From the IMG/VR virus record IMGVR_UViG_3300034198_000840, positions 1 to 26,445 of that record: a DNA stretch of 26,445 bases; one strand, written 5' to 3'. Below, one piece after another: positions 5,557 to 12,920 of the stretch (positions within the stretch are counted from its first letter, which is position 1; every line of letters starts with the position of its first letter). The stretch is from a virus. Position numbers and translations under genes: made by a program. The notes below the pieces were generated by a model. The model was not told the origin of the DNA and did no database searches. It saw only the letters and a program-made list of their open reading frames with translations.

Positions 5557-6003
5557 ATGCCATTTTTTGTTGCAGCGGCCATAGTTGGAACAGGTCTTTA
5601 TACGGCAAGTGAAGCTAGAGCTGCAAGATCTGAAGCTGAACGACAGCAAAAGAAAGCATTGGCCGCTCAAGAAATACAAGCAGCCGCTATGCGTGGTGAA
5701 GTTGCAAAACAAACTGCTGAGTTTTCAAAACAATCGGCATCATTGCAACAACAAGCTAACCTGGCTAAAGAACAGTTTGCGGCATCACAAGCGCAATACG
5801 CTGAAAACAAACTTTCTATGGAAAGCAAAGCTAGAGAAGTGCAAGCTGCAGCAGATGAAGAGCGCCGCAAGTCTGCAATGCAAGAAGCGTCTGCATTAAA
5901 GGCCAGAACTCGCGGTGGCCGTAGATCATTGCTTTCACAAGAACGTATAAATCCAGAACTCGGTATTACCGCAGGTCAACTCGGCACAGGGATGATGGTA
6001 TAA
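5557..6003 (+). CDS. Ala-rich coiled-coil virion-type protein, 148 aa
   Basis: Well-supported start: AAGGGAG about 10 bases upstream and only one base after the previous stop. The N-terminus is hydrophobic (MPFFVAAAIVGTGLY) and is followed by a long Ala/Gln/Glu-rich helix (about residues 17-112) with coiled-coil character. The C-terminus has a basic RGGRRSLL motif and a Gly/Met-rich end. This layout recalls gp14-type internal virion proteins, and the N-terminus resembles that of the protein encoded at 14907. Location among virion genes supports a structural or internal particle role. The exact family is not recognised. Confidence 0.6.
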   Translation: MPFFVAAAIVGTGLYTASEARAARSEAERQQKKALAAQEIQAAAMRGEVAKQTAEFSKQSASLQQQANLAKEQFAASQAQYAENKLSMESKAREVQAAADEERRKSAMQEASALKARTRGGRRSLLSQERINPELGITAGQLGTGMMV

Positions 6004-6005
6004 CT

Positions 6006-6671
6006 ATGGCATCTACTACCTCAAAATATCAGCAGACAATGTTTGCCAGACGCAAAACGTCTGATATCCAAAGACTTGCTAAACAATATCAAAGTCAATC
6101 AACAGGTTTAACTGGTGAGTATGAGACTGCTTATGCTGGATATCAAAAAAGTGCAGCAGAACAATTGGCACCATTTGAACAAGCAATGAAGCAATATCAA
6201 GAAGTTGATAATCCAGCATACGAAAGTGCTAAGTCTGCATATGAAGAAAAGCTAAAACAATTTAATGAGTCATTAACTAATTTTCAAGGAAAGACAAAAG
6301 TTGATGCTCCATTTACTTTGAAAGCAGATCTTCAAAAAGGCACAGCTGAACAAATATGGAATATTGATGGGCAAAAAATAAGTACCAAAAATTTACCATC
6401 TGGGTATTCTTATGAGGTTGCACCAAAAGGTACTAAGGATAGATTCTATGATTTGTACAAAGATAATCCAGTACCAACATTTACAGAAAAAGCGCCATCA
6501 GCACCAACAGCTCCAACGGCACCAAAAATAGATTCGTTTAATGAAGAACCATTTACACAAAAAAGACAAGAACTGCAGACAACATATCAACGTGAATTAG
6601 CAGAACGTAAGTCAGCCAGGCTGGGAGCCGCTAGGCGTGGATCAACTAGACCAATGTTGCAGGGGGAATAA
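6006..6671 (+). CDS. Hypothetical virion-region protein with coiled coil and Pro-rich linker, 221 aa
   Basis: The N-terminal half (to about residue 95) is helical with many Gln/Tyr/Glu residues (QYQSQSTGL and AYEEKLKQF), suggesting a coiled coil. A compact middle segment (about 100-160) contains IWNIDGQKI. It is followed by a Pro/Ala-rich linker (APSAPTAPTAP) and a C-terminal helix ending ARRGSTRPMLQGE. That basic Arg/Gly tail followed by Leu parallels RGGRRSLL in the preceding protein, so the two may interact or share an ancestor. Codon use is A-rich. No family is recognised; a structural role is inferred from context. The stop overlaps the next ATG. Confidence 0.55.
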   Translation: MASTTSKYQQTMFARRKTSDIQRLAKQYQSQSTGLTGEYETAYAGYQKSAAEQLAPFEQAMKQYQEVDNPAYESAKSAYEEKLKQFNESLTNFQGKTKVDAPFTLKADLQKGTAEQIWNIDGQKISTKNLPSGYSYEVAPKGTKDRFYDLYKDNPVPTFTEKAPSAPTAPTAPKIDSFNEEPFTQKRQELQTTYQRELAERKSARLGAARRGSTRPMLQGE

Positions 6672-6835
6672 TGGAACAGTCAGATAAAATGAAAGCAAAG
6701 GTTGCCAAAGTAATGCGCGAATACAAAGCCGGCAAACTTAAAAGTTCAAGCGGTGACAAAGTTAAATCTCATGACCAGGCAATAGCAATTGCTATGTCTG
6801 AGGCTGGCATCAAGCAGAAAAAAGAGTCAATGTAA
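6671..6835 (+). CDS. DUF6496-like small basic protein, 54 aa
   Basis: ATG at 6671 overlaps the TAA of the previous gene, and AGGGGGA lies just upstream. The product is a short basic protein with the pattern VMREYKAGKLKSSSG, then KVKSHDQAIAIAMSEAG. This matches the small DUF6496-type family (a KGKL-SGSG turn followed by QAIAIALSEA) found in phage and bacterial genomes; function is unknown. Two helices flanking a Gly/Ser turn are predicted. The TAA at 6833-6835 shares its last base with the next ATG. Confidence 0.7.
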   Translation: MEQSDKMKAKVAKVMREYKAGKLKSSSGDKVKSHDQAIAIAMSEAGIKQKKESM

Positions 6836-7302
6836 TGGCGAGATCAGAACGAACCATGCTGGCAGATGAGGCCATTAGCCAATCATCAGATATAAAATGT
6901 CCTGAAGTATTGATGGACAAAGAGATGAGCATTAAAAATCATCGCATATGTATTACTAAGGCTAATCTAGGACCAGCAAATCCGCGAGCACCAGAAACAA
7001 TCTACTGGATAATTAAGTCTACCAAGTGGAATGTTAGTGAGCGTGCAGCTAGAGAAATGTTGTGCTCAAACTGTGGCCACTATTGGAAAACAAAATTCAT
7101 TGATGACTGCATGAAAAAGTATGAGCAGGTCACACCACCAGAGGTTGATCCAGAATGGGTTGATACTGGTGATGCAGGTGGATATTGCGATGAGTGGGAT
7201 ATACCTTGCACCGCTAGCAGAACGTGCGATACCTGGGAGCCAGGTGGTCCTATAACTGCAGCACTGGTTGCAATGGGTGGCATTGAAGAAGAGGATGATT
7301 GA
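6835..7302 (+). CDS. Cysteine-rich protein with HiPIP-like ligand layout, 155 aa
   Basis: The product has a Cys-x2-Cys (C77, C80 in LCSNCGHYW), C92, then C118 in GGYCDEW, followed by C125 and C131 in a CDTWEPGGPI segment. The order CxxCxxY, single Cys, G-aromatic-CxxW is like the four cluster ligands of high-potential iron-sulfur proteins, although the last gap is longer here. Two more Cys (22 and 39) lie in the N-terminal part. A metal or Fe-S site is therefore plausible, as is a disulfide-stabilised virion protein. The acidic C-terminus overlaps the next gene start. It is flanked by virion genes. Confidence 0.55.
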   Translation: MARSERTMLADEAISQSSDIKCPEVLMDKEMSIKNHRICITKANLGPANPRAPETIYWIIKSTKWNVSERAAREMLCSNCGHYWKTKFIDDCMKKYEQVTPPEVDPEWVDTGDAGGYCDEWDIPCTASRTCDTWEPGGPITAALVAMGGIEEEDD

Positions 7303-7889
7303 TGGCGTTAACTTATGCCAATCTAGAATCTGGTGATGTTAAATCACGATTTGTAACTGTTGCACAGAAAAACAATTCTGGCAGTTATGTTGTTGCTGGC
7401 GCTGATGCGCCAATGATTTCTGTTGATGTAAATCATCAACGAAACCATGATGGAAGAGCTTGGTTTGCTTATAAGATATCACCAGATTCAGCACCATTGG
7501 GAGCTGGAGCAAGTATAGATATTGTCCTTGCATCAGCATCTGGAGTATCGCCACACGTAACTATTGATGCTTTATGTCTCGGAGATGCGGAGCTTTATAT
7601 ATATGAAGGAACGTCTGCTACTGGAGGCACGTATTTTACTCCTATCAATAGGAATCGCAATTATACGACTAGCAGCCAAGTTGCGATGATTATTAACCCA
7701 ACAGTAACATCATTAGGTACTCAACTTGATGCGCAAATATTACCAGGTGGTAGTGGTAAAAAATCTAGTGGTGGCGCTGCAGGATCATTGGAATACGTAT
7801 TAAAGCCATTAACAAATTATTTGTTTAGGCTTACAAATGTAAATGGAACAGCTCACGCAGCATCCTTACAATTAGAATGGTATGAATAA
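7302..7889 (+). CDS. Beta-rich virion structural protein, 195 aa
   Basis: Start at ATG 7302, overlapping the previous TGA. The product is rich in Ser, Thr, Ala and Gly with alternating hydrophobic residues, typical of phage beta-sandwich head or tail accessory proteins. The latter half includes a Gly/Ser loop (GGSGKKSSGGAAG) and ends in a strand with LQLEWYE. There are no enzyme motifs. It lies immediately upstream of, and overlaps, the portal gene. I infer a head-decoration or fibre-like role; the exact family is not recognised. Confidence 0.6.
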   Translation: MALTYANLESGDVKSRFVTVAQKNNSGSYVVAGADAPMISVDVNHQRNHDGRAWFAYKISPDSAPLGAGASIDIVLASASGVSPHVTIDALCLGDAELYIYEGTSATGGTYFTPINRNRNYTTSSQVAMIINPTVTSLGTQLDAQILPGGSGKKSSGGAAGSLEYVLKPLTNYLFRLTNVNGTAHAASLQLEWYE

Positions 7890-9508
7890 TGGAATACGAT
7901 AAATCTGCTCCTGGTGGTACTCGCTTAACACCAGAACAAATTATTAAACGTCAGGCAGCTGCTCAAACAAAGAAAGATGAGTTTCAGCAGTTGTATCAAG
8001 ATGCGTATGAGTTTGCTCTTCCACAACGTCAATTGTACGGTGTGTGGGATGGCGGTTCTGTTGGCAGCAAAAAGATGCAGCGTGTATTTGATTCCACTGC
8101 AATCAATAGTACACAGAGATTTGCAAATCGTTTGCAATCAGTAATATTCCCACCGCAACGCAAGTGGGCAACGCTTGAGCCAGGCTCAGATATTCCACTT
8201 GAAAAGCAGCAAATGGCTAGGAATATCTTTGAAGCCTATTGCGACAAAATGTTTACCGTCCTAAAGCAATCAAATTTTGATATTGCTATGGGTGAGTTTT
8301 TGCTGGATCTGTCTGTTGGTACTGCGTGCATGATGGTGCAGCCTGGCGATTCGGTTAACCCAATTAACTTTATACCTGTGCCACTATTCCTGGTCAGCTA
8401 TGAAGAAGGCGCTAATGGCCAGGTAGATAATGTGTATCGCAAGATCCGCATGAAAGGTGAAAGCATTATTCGTCAGTGGCCAGATGCCAATATACCTGAC
8501 GAGATGCAGCGCAGGATTGACCAAAAGCCTACTGATGATATCGAAATGCTGGAGGCCACAATCTATGACCATGGCCGAGGTGACTACTGTTATCACGTAA
8601 TTGACAAGGTATCTAAAGCTGAGCTGGTTTACCGCCGCCGCAAGTCGAGCCCATGGGTAATTAGCCGATACATGAAGGTGGCCGGCGAGATCTATGGTCG
8701 CGGCCCACTGATGACAGCATTGCCAGACATTAAGACATTAAACAAAACAATTGAGCTCTTACTAAAGAATGCCAGCATGGCCGTTAGTGGTGTGTATACA
8801 GCAGCTGATGATGGTGTATTAAATCCTAATACAGTTAAATTGGTGCCTGGTGCGATTATCCCGGTTGCGCGAAACGGTGGGCCACAAGGTCCAGCTCTCC
8901 AGGCATTGCCACGTTCTGGTGATTTCAATGTATCGCAGCTAGTGATTAACGATTTACGCACGAACATTAAGCGGATACTGTTAGACGAGTCTTTGCCACC
9001 TGAGAACATGAGCGCACGCTCTGCAACTGAAATTGTTGAGCGCATGAAGGAGCTGGCTCAGAATCTTGGATCTGCGTTTGGCCGCTTGATTAACGAAACC
9101 ATGATTCCGCTAACAGCGAAGATCTTGGAAGTCATGGACGAGCGTGGCTTAATCGATATGCCACTGCGCGTCAATGGGCTTGAAGTTAAGGTGGTGCCGG
9201 TGGCTCCGCTTGCCCAGGCTCAGAACCAGGAAGAGATTGGTGCCATATTAAATTATGCTCAGCTCATGCAGAATCTAGGACCAGATGGCCAGATTGCATT
9301 GAAGATGGATGCGCTGGTTGACTATCTGGGTGACAAAATGGGTGTGCCAATGTCGGTTAGAAACAATCGAGCTGAGCGTGCTGTAATGATGGAAGAGGCC
9401 AGAAACCAACAACAAATGGCAGCTATGGCTCAAGTGCAAATGATGCAGCAACAACAGCAGCAAGGACAGCCAGCACAACAGGCATTGCCAGCGCCGGAGG
9501 GTATGTAA
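7889..9508 (+). CDS. Portal / head-tail connector protein
   Basis: A 539-residue T7 gp8-type connector (Head-tail_con, PF12236 style). Twelve copies would form the ring through which DNA enters and to which the tail attaches. Recognisable features are the N-terminal helical part with DAYEFALPQRQLY, the conserved FPPQRKWATLEPG region, the stem/wing core with YGRGPLMTALPDIKTLN, and the LDESLPPENMSARSATEIV segment near residues 365-390. The C-terminus is a Gln/Met-rich tail containing a run of six Gln, probably disordered. Length is normal for the family. The ATG overlaps the previous TAA, and the stop overlaps the next ATG. Confidence 0.93.
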   Translation: MEYDKSAPGGTRLTPEQIIKRQAAAQTKKDEFQQLYQDAYEFALPQRQLYGVWDGGSVGSKKMQRVFDSTAINSTQRFANRLQSVIFPPQRKWATLEPGSDIPLEKQQMARNIFEAYCDKMFTVLKQSNFDIAMGEFLLDLSVGTACMMVQPGDSVNPINFIPVPLFLVSYEEGANGQVDNVYRKIRMKGESIIRQWPDANIPDEMQRRIDQKPTDDIEMLEATIYDHGRGDYCYHVIDKVSKAELVYRRRKSSPWVISRYMKVAGEIYGRGPLMTALPDIKTLNKTIELLLKNASMAVSGVYTAADDGVLNPNTVKLVPGAIIPVARNGGPQGPALQALPRSGDFNVSQLVINDLRTNIKRILLDESLPPENMSARSATEIVERMKELAQNLGSAFGRLINETMIPLTAKILEVMDERGLIDMPLRVNGLEVKVVPVAPLAQAQNQEEIGAILNYAQLMQNLGPDGQIALKMDALVDYLGDKMGVPMSVRNNRAERAVMMEEARNQQQMAAMAQVQMMQQQQQQGQPAQQALPAPEGM

Positions 9509-9834
9509 TGGATTATGGGAATAGAGCTGATGGCACTCCCAAAGGAACTGGATTTTTTGGTGAGATTAAGCGCCCTGATGGTAACGTCATGACAGAGATA
9601 AGTATTGGTGTTGGGTTAAATGGGAAAGAAACAGAGATCCCATTAATAGTGCCAAACTTAACCAAGCAGGAGTTTAATTACTTATTAAATAACGATCCTG
9701 CATCAAAGACATTTATGGACAAGATGCCACCAGGTATAGTGCAAAAAGCTGTGGATCATGCGGCTGCCAGGATCAAACAAGGTCGTTCACCGTTTGCAGA
9801 CAAGAATGATAAACCACTTGGGTATCCTAAATGA
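9508..9834 (+). CDS. Conserved phage protein of unknown function, 108 aa
   Basis: Strong start: GGAGGG sits 7-8 bases before the ATG, which overlaps the portal stop. The sequence has a Gly/Asp/Lys-rich N-terminus (NRADGTPKGTGFFGEIKR), a beta region (MTEISIGVGLNGKE, then IPLIVPNLT) and a C-terminal helix with AARIKQGRSPFAD. From memory, this pattern recurs as a stand-alone small gene or as a module inside large phage virion proteins, with no known function. Position between portal and Bbp19-like protein suggests a virion role. Confidence 0.6.
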   Translation: MDYGNRADGTPKGTGFFGEIKRPDGNVMTEISIGVGLNGKETEIPLIVPNLTKQEFNYLLNNDPASKTFMDKMPPGIVQKAVDHAAARIKQGRSPFADKNDKPLGYPK

Positions 9835-10094
9835 GCTGGGATGAACTAGAGGCCATTGGCCAGGCTAAAGATATACGCAATGTAGACCAGCACCGTAAAG
9901 ATACTGACCGTTTATACCTAAGAGTTTTTAATACAGAGGACGGTGCCAAGTTAATGAAGTACATGAGAGATACAATTTTGGAGCAGCCTGTTGCTGTGCC
10001 TGGCTCTCCAGCCGATTATGCTTTCTATCGAGAGGGACAGAACAGCATTATTCGTGAAATTGAGGCACGCATCTACCGAGCAAGGAACCCATGA
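9831..10094 (+). CDS. Bbp19-like phage protein, 87 aa
   Basis: It starts at an ATGA junction. The C-terminal part contains ADYAFYREGQNSIIREIEAR and the middle has LRVFNTEDGAKLMKYM, the recognisable core of Bbp19-like phage proteins, a small helical family encoded between portal and scaffold genes in many podoviruses. Its biochemical role is not established; the position suggests head assembly. The stop overlaps the start of the scaffold gene. Confidence 0.7.
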   Translation: MSWDELEAIGQAKDIRNVDQHRKDTDRLYLRVFNTEDGAKLMKYMRDTILEQPVAVPGSPADYAFYREGQNSIIREIEARIYRARNP

Positions 10095-10873
10095 ACACAG
10101 AAACCAACGTCGAACCCAGTGGCAGCACTGGCCTATTAGACAATGTTTCAGCGCACGAAGAAACAGCATCAAATCCGCAACACACAGAAATAGAACATAG
10201 ATCTAATCCAACTGACGTATCAGCAAGCCCGGATGATCCGCTTGAGCGCCCAGATTGGTGGCCAGAGAATTTCTGGAAAAAAGACAGTAACGAGCCAGAT
10301 CTTGAAGGTATGGCCAAAAGCTGGAAAGATCTAAGAGGCAAGATATCTAAAGGTCAGCATAACGCTCCAGCTGATGGCAAATATGATGTAACTGCATTTG
10401 GATCTCAAACAGTTGATGAAAATCCAATGGCTGCCAGCTTAGTTGGTTGGGCTGCAGAAAATGGATTAAGCCAGGCTCAGTTTGATGATCTAGCGTCTAA
10501 GCTGCGATCCACAGCAGAATCCGTTATGTCAGCAGATATGGTGGATCCTAAAGTTGAGATGGAAAAGCTAGGACCAAATGGCCAAGCTATGATTAAAGAT
10601 ATGGTTGATTGGGGCAGGGGTTTGGTTAAGAAGGGTATCTGGTCACCAGATGAATTCGAGGAGTTCAAGATTATGGGCGGTACTGCTACCGGCCTACGAG
10701 CTCTAATGAAGGTGCGTGAAACGTATGAAGGTCGCGTGCCAATTCAATCTGTACCAACTACCGGCATGCCTAGCAAAGAAGAGCTCCAGGCAATGGTTGG
10801 AGATCCTAAGTACCAAACAGATCCGGCATACCGCCAAAAGGTTGAGCGCTTATTTCACCAGGCTTTCGGATAA
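10091..10873 (+). CDS. Capsid assembly scaffolding protein
   Basis: A 260-residue T7 gp9-type scaffold. The N-terminal 70 residues are acidic, Asn/Ser/Thr-rich and probably disordered; then comes the characteristic PDWWPENFWKKDSNEPDLEG segment. The middle and C-terminal parts are helical with many charged residues, ending in a basic QKVERLFHQAFG helix that fits coat-protein binding. AAGGA precedes the ATG. The gene lies directly upstream of the capsid gene and is followed by a terminator. Scaffold guides prohead assembly and is later removed. Confidence 0.85.
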   Translation: MNTETNVEPSGSTGLLDNVSAHEETASNPQHTEIEHRSNPTDVSASPDDPLERPDWWPENFWKKDSNEPDLEGMAKSWKDLRGKISKGQHNAPADGKYDVTAFGSQTVDENPMAASLVGWAAENGLSQAQFDDLASKLRSTAESVMSADMVDPKVEMEKLGPNGQAMIKDMVDWGRGLVKKGIWSPDEFEEFKIMGGTATGLRALMKVRETYEGRVPIQSVPTTGMPSKEELQAMVGDPKYQTDPAYRQKVERLFHQAFG

Positions 10874-10917
10874 TCTGCTCCTCCTCGCAGATGCCCCGCT
10901 ACGGCGGGGTTTTTTTT
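10873..10917 (+). terminator. Tandem hairpins ending in a strong rho-independent terminator
   Basis: The first stem is ATCTGC (10873-10878) with GCAGAT (10887-10892) and an eight-base loop. One base later, CCCCGC (10894-10899) pairs perfectly with GCGGGG (10904-10909) around a TACG loop (UNCG class), followed by eight T. The second hairpin plus T-run is a textbook terminator directly after the scaffold stop codon. The first hairpin may stop ribosomes or strengthen termination. Confidence 0.9.
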
Positions 10918-10920
10918 GGC

Positions 10921-10949
10921 TTGCATTTTAAAAAGAACAAGAGTAAAAA
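10921..10949 (+). promoter_or_regulatory. Possible weak promoter upstream of the capsid gene
   Basis: TTGCAT at 10921-10926 and TAAAAA at 10944-10949 are separated by 17 bases and partly match the sigma-70 -35 and -10 boxes. They lie just downstream of the terminator, where a new start would be needed to express the capsid. The -10 match is poor in an AT-rich stretch, so this is tentative. Confidence 0.3.
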
Positions 10950-11060
10950 GCTATCAGGCTTATTCAATAGATATCTGTTGAACCCTGACCGCTGTGGCAT
11001 CAGACGTTTGGTTGACGTAATCAACAAGTAATCGGCCCAGAATCACTGGCATACCGGCGC

Positions 11061-11078
11061 GACAAATAATCTTTTGTC
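11061..11078 (+). promoter_or_regulatory. Leader hairpin and strong RBS of the capsid gene
   Basis: GACAAA (11061-11066) pairs with TTTGTC (11073-11078) across a six-base loop. It is followed by AGGAG at 11087-11091, seven bases before the capsid ATG. A hairpin just upstream of a strong Shine-Dalgarno can protect the message or keep the site open. About 180 bases of leader (10918-11098) hold no gene. Confidence 0.45.
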
Positions 11079-11098
11079 AATAAACTAGGAGTATCAAA

Positions 11099-11941
11099 AT
11101 GGCCGTTTCTTTATCAAACGCCTTTGTAACCCTGTTTGACGCTGAAGTAAAACAGGCTTATCAAGCATCAGCTGTTTTAGTTCCAGCAGTGCGTCAACGC
11201 CGTGGGGTCGAGGGCTCAACAGTAAAATTCCCTAAAGTTGGTAAGGGTGCCGCAACTTTGCGTGTAGCTCAAACTGACGTAACACCTTTGAATGTTGGCT
11301 TTAGTTCCGTTACCTGTACTCTGCAGGATTGGAATGCAGCTGAATATTCAGACATTTTCAGCCAGGCTAAAGTCAATTTCGACGAGCGTTCTGAGCTGGT
11401 TAAAGTGGTTGCATCTGCTATGGGCCGCCGCCAAGATCAATTGATTCTGGACGCACTTGCAGCATCTGGCACATCGCTTACAGTTTCGAACGACATTGGC
11501 GCTACCGACAGCAACATGAACATTGCTAAATTGCGTGAAGCTAAGCGTCTGATGGACAAAAACAATGTACCACCAGATAACCGCCACATCATCATCCACG
11601 CTAATGGCCTGTCTAACCTGTTGTCTGAGTCTACTGTTACATCGTCAGACTTCAACACAGTTAAGGCTCTGGTTCAGGGTGAATTGAATACCTATATGGG
11701 TTTCCAATTCCATATCCTGGGTGATCGTGCTGAAGGTGGTTTAGCTATTGACGGTTCGTTGGATCGTACATGCTTTGCTTTCCACCGCGATGCTCTTGGC
11801 TATGCTGAAGGTATCGGCATGCGTACTGAGATTAACTACATTGCCGAGAAAACCAGCTGGTTGGTTAACGAGGTATTCTCAGCCGGTGCCATCACCATTG
11901 ATGCGGAAGGTATCGTTTCGATTACCTGCCGCGAGTCTTAA
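11099..11941 (+). CDS. Major capsid protein (HK97 fold)
   Basis: A 280-residue coat protein that would form the icosahedral head. Starting with MAVSLSNAFVTLFDAEVKQA, it shows the features of the podovirus capsid family: an N-terminal helix, FPKVGKG in the extended arm region, long helix-rich segments with AMGRRQDQLILDALAASG, an LREAKRLMDKNNVPPD spine helix and a conserved strand with HIIIHANGLSNLL. The last third contains YMGFQFHILG and ends in a short beta strand. It has its own leader, strong ribosome-binding site and flanking terminators, as expected for the most abundant virion protein. Confidence 0.92.
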   Translation: MAVSLSNAFVTLFDAEVKQAYQASAVLVPAVRQRRGVEGSTVKFPKVGKGAATLRVAQTDVTPLNVGFSSVTCTLQDWNAAEYSDIFSQAKVNFDERSELVKVVASAMGRRQDQLILDALAASGTSLTVSNDIGATDSNMNIAKLREAKRLMDKNNVPPDNRHIIIHANGLSNLLSESTVTSSDFNTVKALVQGELNTYMGFQFHILGDRAEGGLAIDGSLDRTCFAFHRDALGYAEGIGMRTEINYIAEKTSWLVNEVFSAGAITIDAEGIVSITCRES

Positions 11942-11955
11942 TCTAGGGGGTTAAC

Positions 11956-12234
11956 ATGGCATATTCTTCAACCGGTTTTAATACCGCATCAGCTAACAAA
12001 GCTGGTAATGCACCATCAATTCACACCTATAGCACAACTGATGCTATTGCTACTGTGAACACTGAGGGTTATTTTAATACTATTGCATCGATCTTAAAGG
12101 TCGGCGATATTATTTTCTGCTATACCAGCACAGGCGGTACTCCTGCTATGACTGCTGTTTGGGTAAACTCAAACACAGGTACTGTTGTTGACGTTGTTGA
12201 CGGTCTGACCGTCACTGCTACCGACAGCCGTTAA
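11956..12234 (+). CDS. Capsid-associated small protein (decoration-like), 92 aa
   Basis: It follows the capsid gene by 14 bases, with AGGGGG five bases before the ATG. The sequence starts MAYSSTGFNTA and has a pattern of Thr/Val/Gly-rich beta strands, with one segment reading FNTIASILKVGDIIFCY. Small proteins with this N-terminus commonly lie next to the coat gene in podoviruses and related prophages; their exact role is not established. Decoration or stabilisation of the head is inferred. A terminator follows, so it probably shares the capsid transcript. Confidence 0.6.
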   Translation: MAYSSTGFNTASANKAGNAPSIHTYSTTDAIATVNTEGYFNTIASILKVGDIIFCYTSTGGTPAMTAVWVNSNTGTVVDVVDGLTVTATDSR

Positions 12235-12252
12235 TAGTAGGCAATGTAGCTT

Positions 12253-12286
12253 GGGGCTGGCCTCGGTTTTCCGAAGCCGGCCCTTT
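12253..12286 (+). terminator. Rho-independent terminator after the capsid operon
   Basis: An eight-pair GC-rich arm, GGGCTGGC (12254-12261) with GCCGGCCC (12276-12283, one G-T wobble), one C-A mismatch, then TCGG with CCGA around a TTTT loop. The T-tail after the stem is short (TTTAT), so termination may be partial. This would let some transcripts continue into the tail genes. Confidence 0.75.
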
Positions 12287-12305
12287 ATCACATTAAAGGT
12301 TTGAT

Positions 12306-12920
12306 ATGGCAGCTGGCGATACTGGTATTCGTATTTGTGCTGATGCGCTCCTAATGATTGGAGCCAAGGCAATTACATCATTTAATGATGGTACTGACGA
12401 GAGCTCGATCTGTGATCGACTCTATCCAAATATTAGGGACAGTACATTAGTCATGTATCCATGGTCATTCAACATGAAAAAGATCCAGCTGGCTCAGCTG
12501 GTGACTGCACCTGGTAGCGTTTGGAAGTATGCATACCAGTTGCCTGGTGACCGCATTGCTGGTCCTAGAGCCGTATATAACTCGGCATCCGTTGGCGCTC
12601 CAGTGCAAAAAGATTGGGAGATCCAGGGCGATCAAATGCTGACAAATCTGACCAGCGTTTATATTGACTATCAATATAGCGTTGCAGAATATGCAATGCC
12701 ACAATACTTTGTGCAACTGTTGAAATACATGGTTGCCTGGCATGTAGCAGAATCAATTACCGAGCAACAAGAAAAGTCTACTAAGTGGCGTAATGTTGCG
12801 CTGGGTGATCCATCTGAGAATGGCCGAGGTGGTTATTTTAGGCAGTGCATGCAGGTAGATGGCCAGAGTAACCCAATAAGAATCATTGAGGATTTCAGCT
12901 TAATTGCAGTGAGGAACTAA
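12306..12920 (+). CDS. Tail tubular protein A (gp11-like adaptor)
   Basis: A 204-residue protein with helical N-terminus ICADALLMIGAKAITSF, a conserved MYPWSFNMKKIQLAQL segment, a middle with YQLPGDRI and the WHVAESITEQQ helix; these are the hallmarks of T7 gp11-type adaptor proteins. In T7-like phages twelve copies sit below the portal and bind the nozzle. AAAGG precedes the ATG with 6-base spacing. The C-terminus overlaps the next gene. It lies in the canonical position after the capsid pair. Confidence 0.87.
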   Translation: MAAGDTGIRICADALLMIGAKAITSFNDGTDESSICDRLYPNIRDSTLVMYPWSFNMKKIQLAQLVTAPGSVWKYAYQLPGDRIAGPRAVYNSASVGAPVQKDWEIQGDQMLTNLTSVYIDYQYSVAEYAMPQYFVQLLKYMVAWHVAESITEQQEKSTKWRNVALGDPSENGRGGYFRQCMQVDGQSNPIRIIEDFSLIAVRN

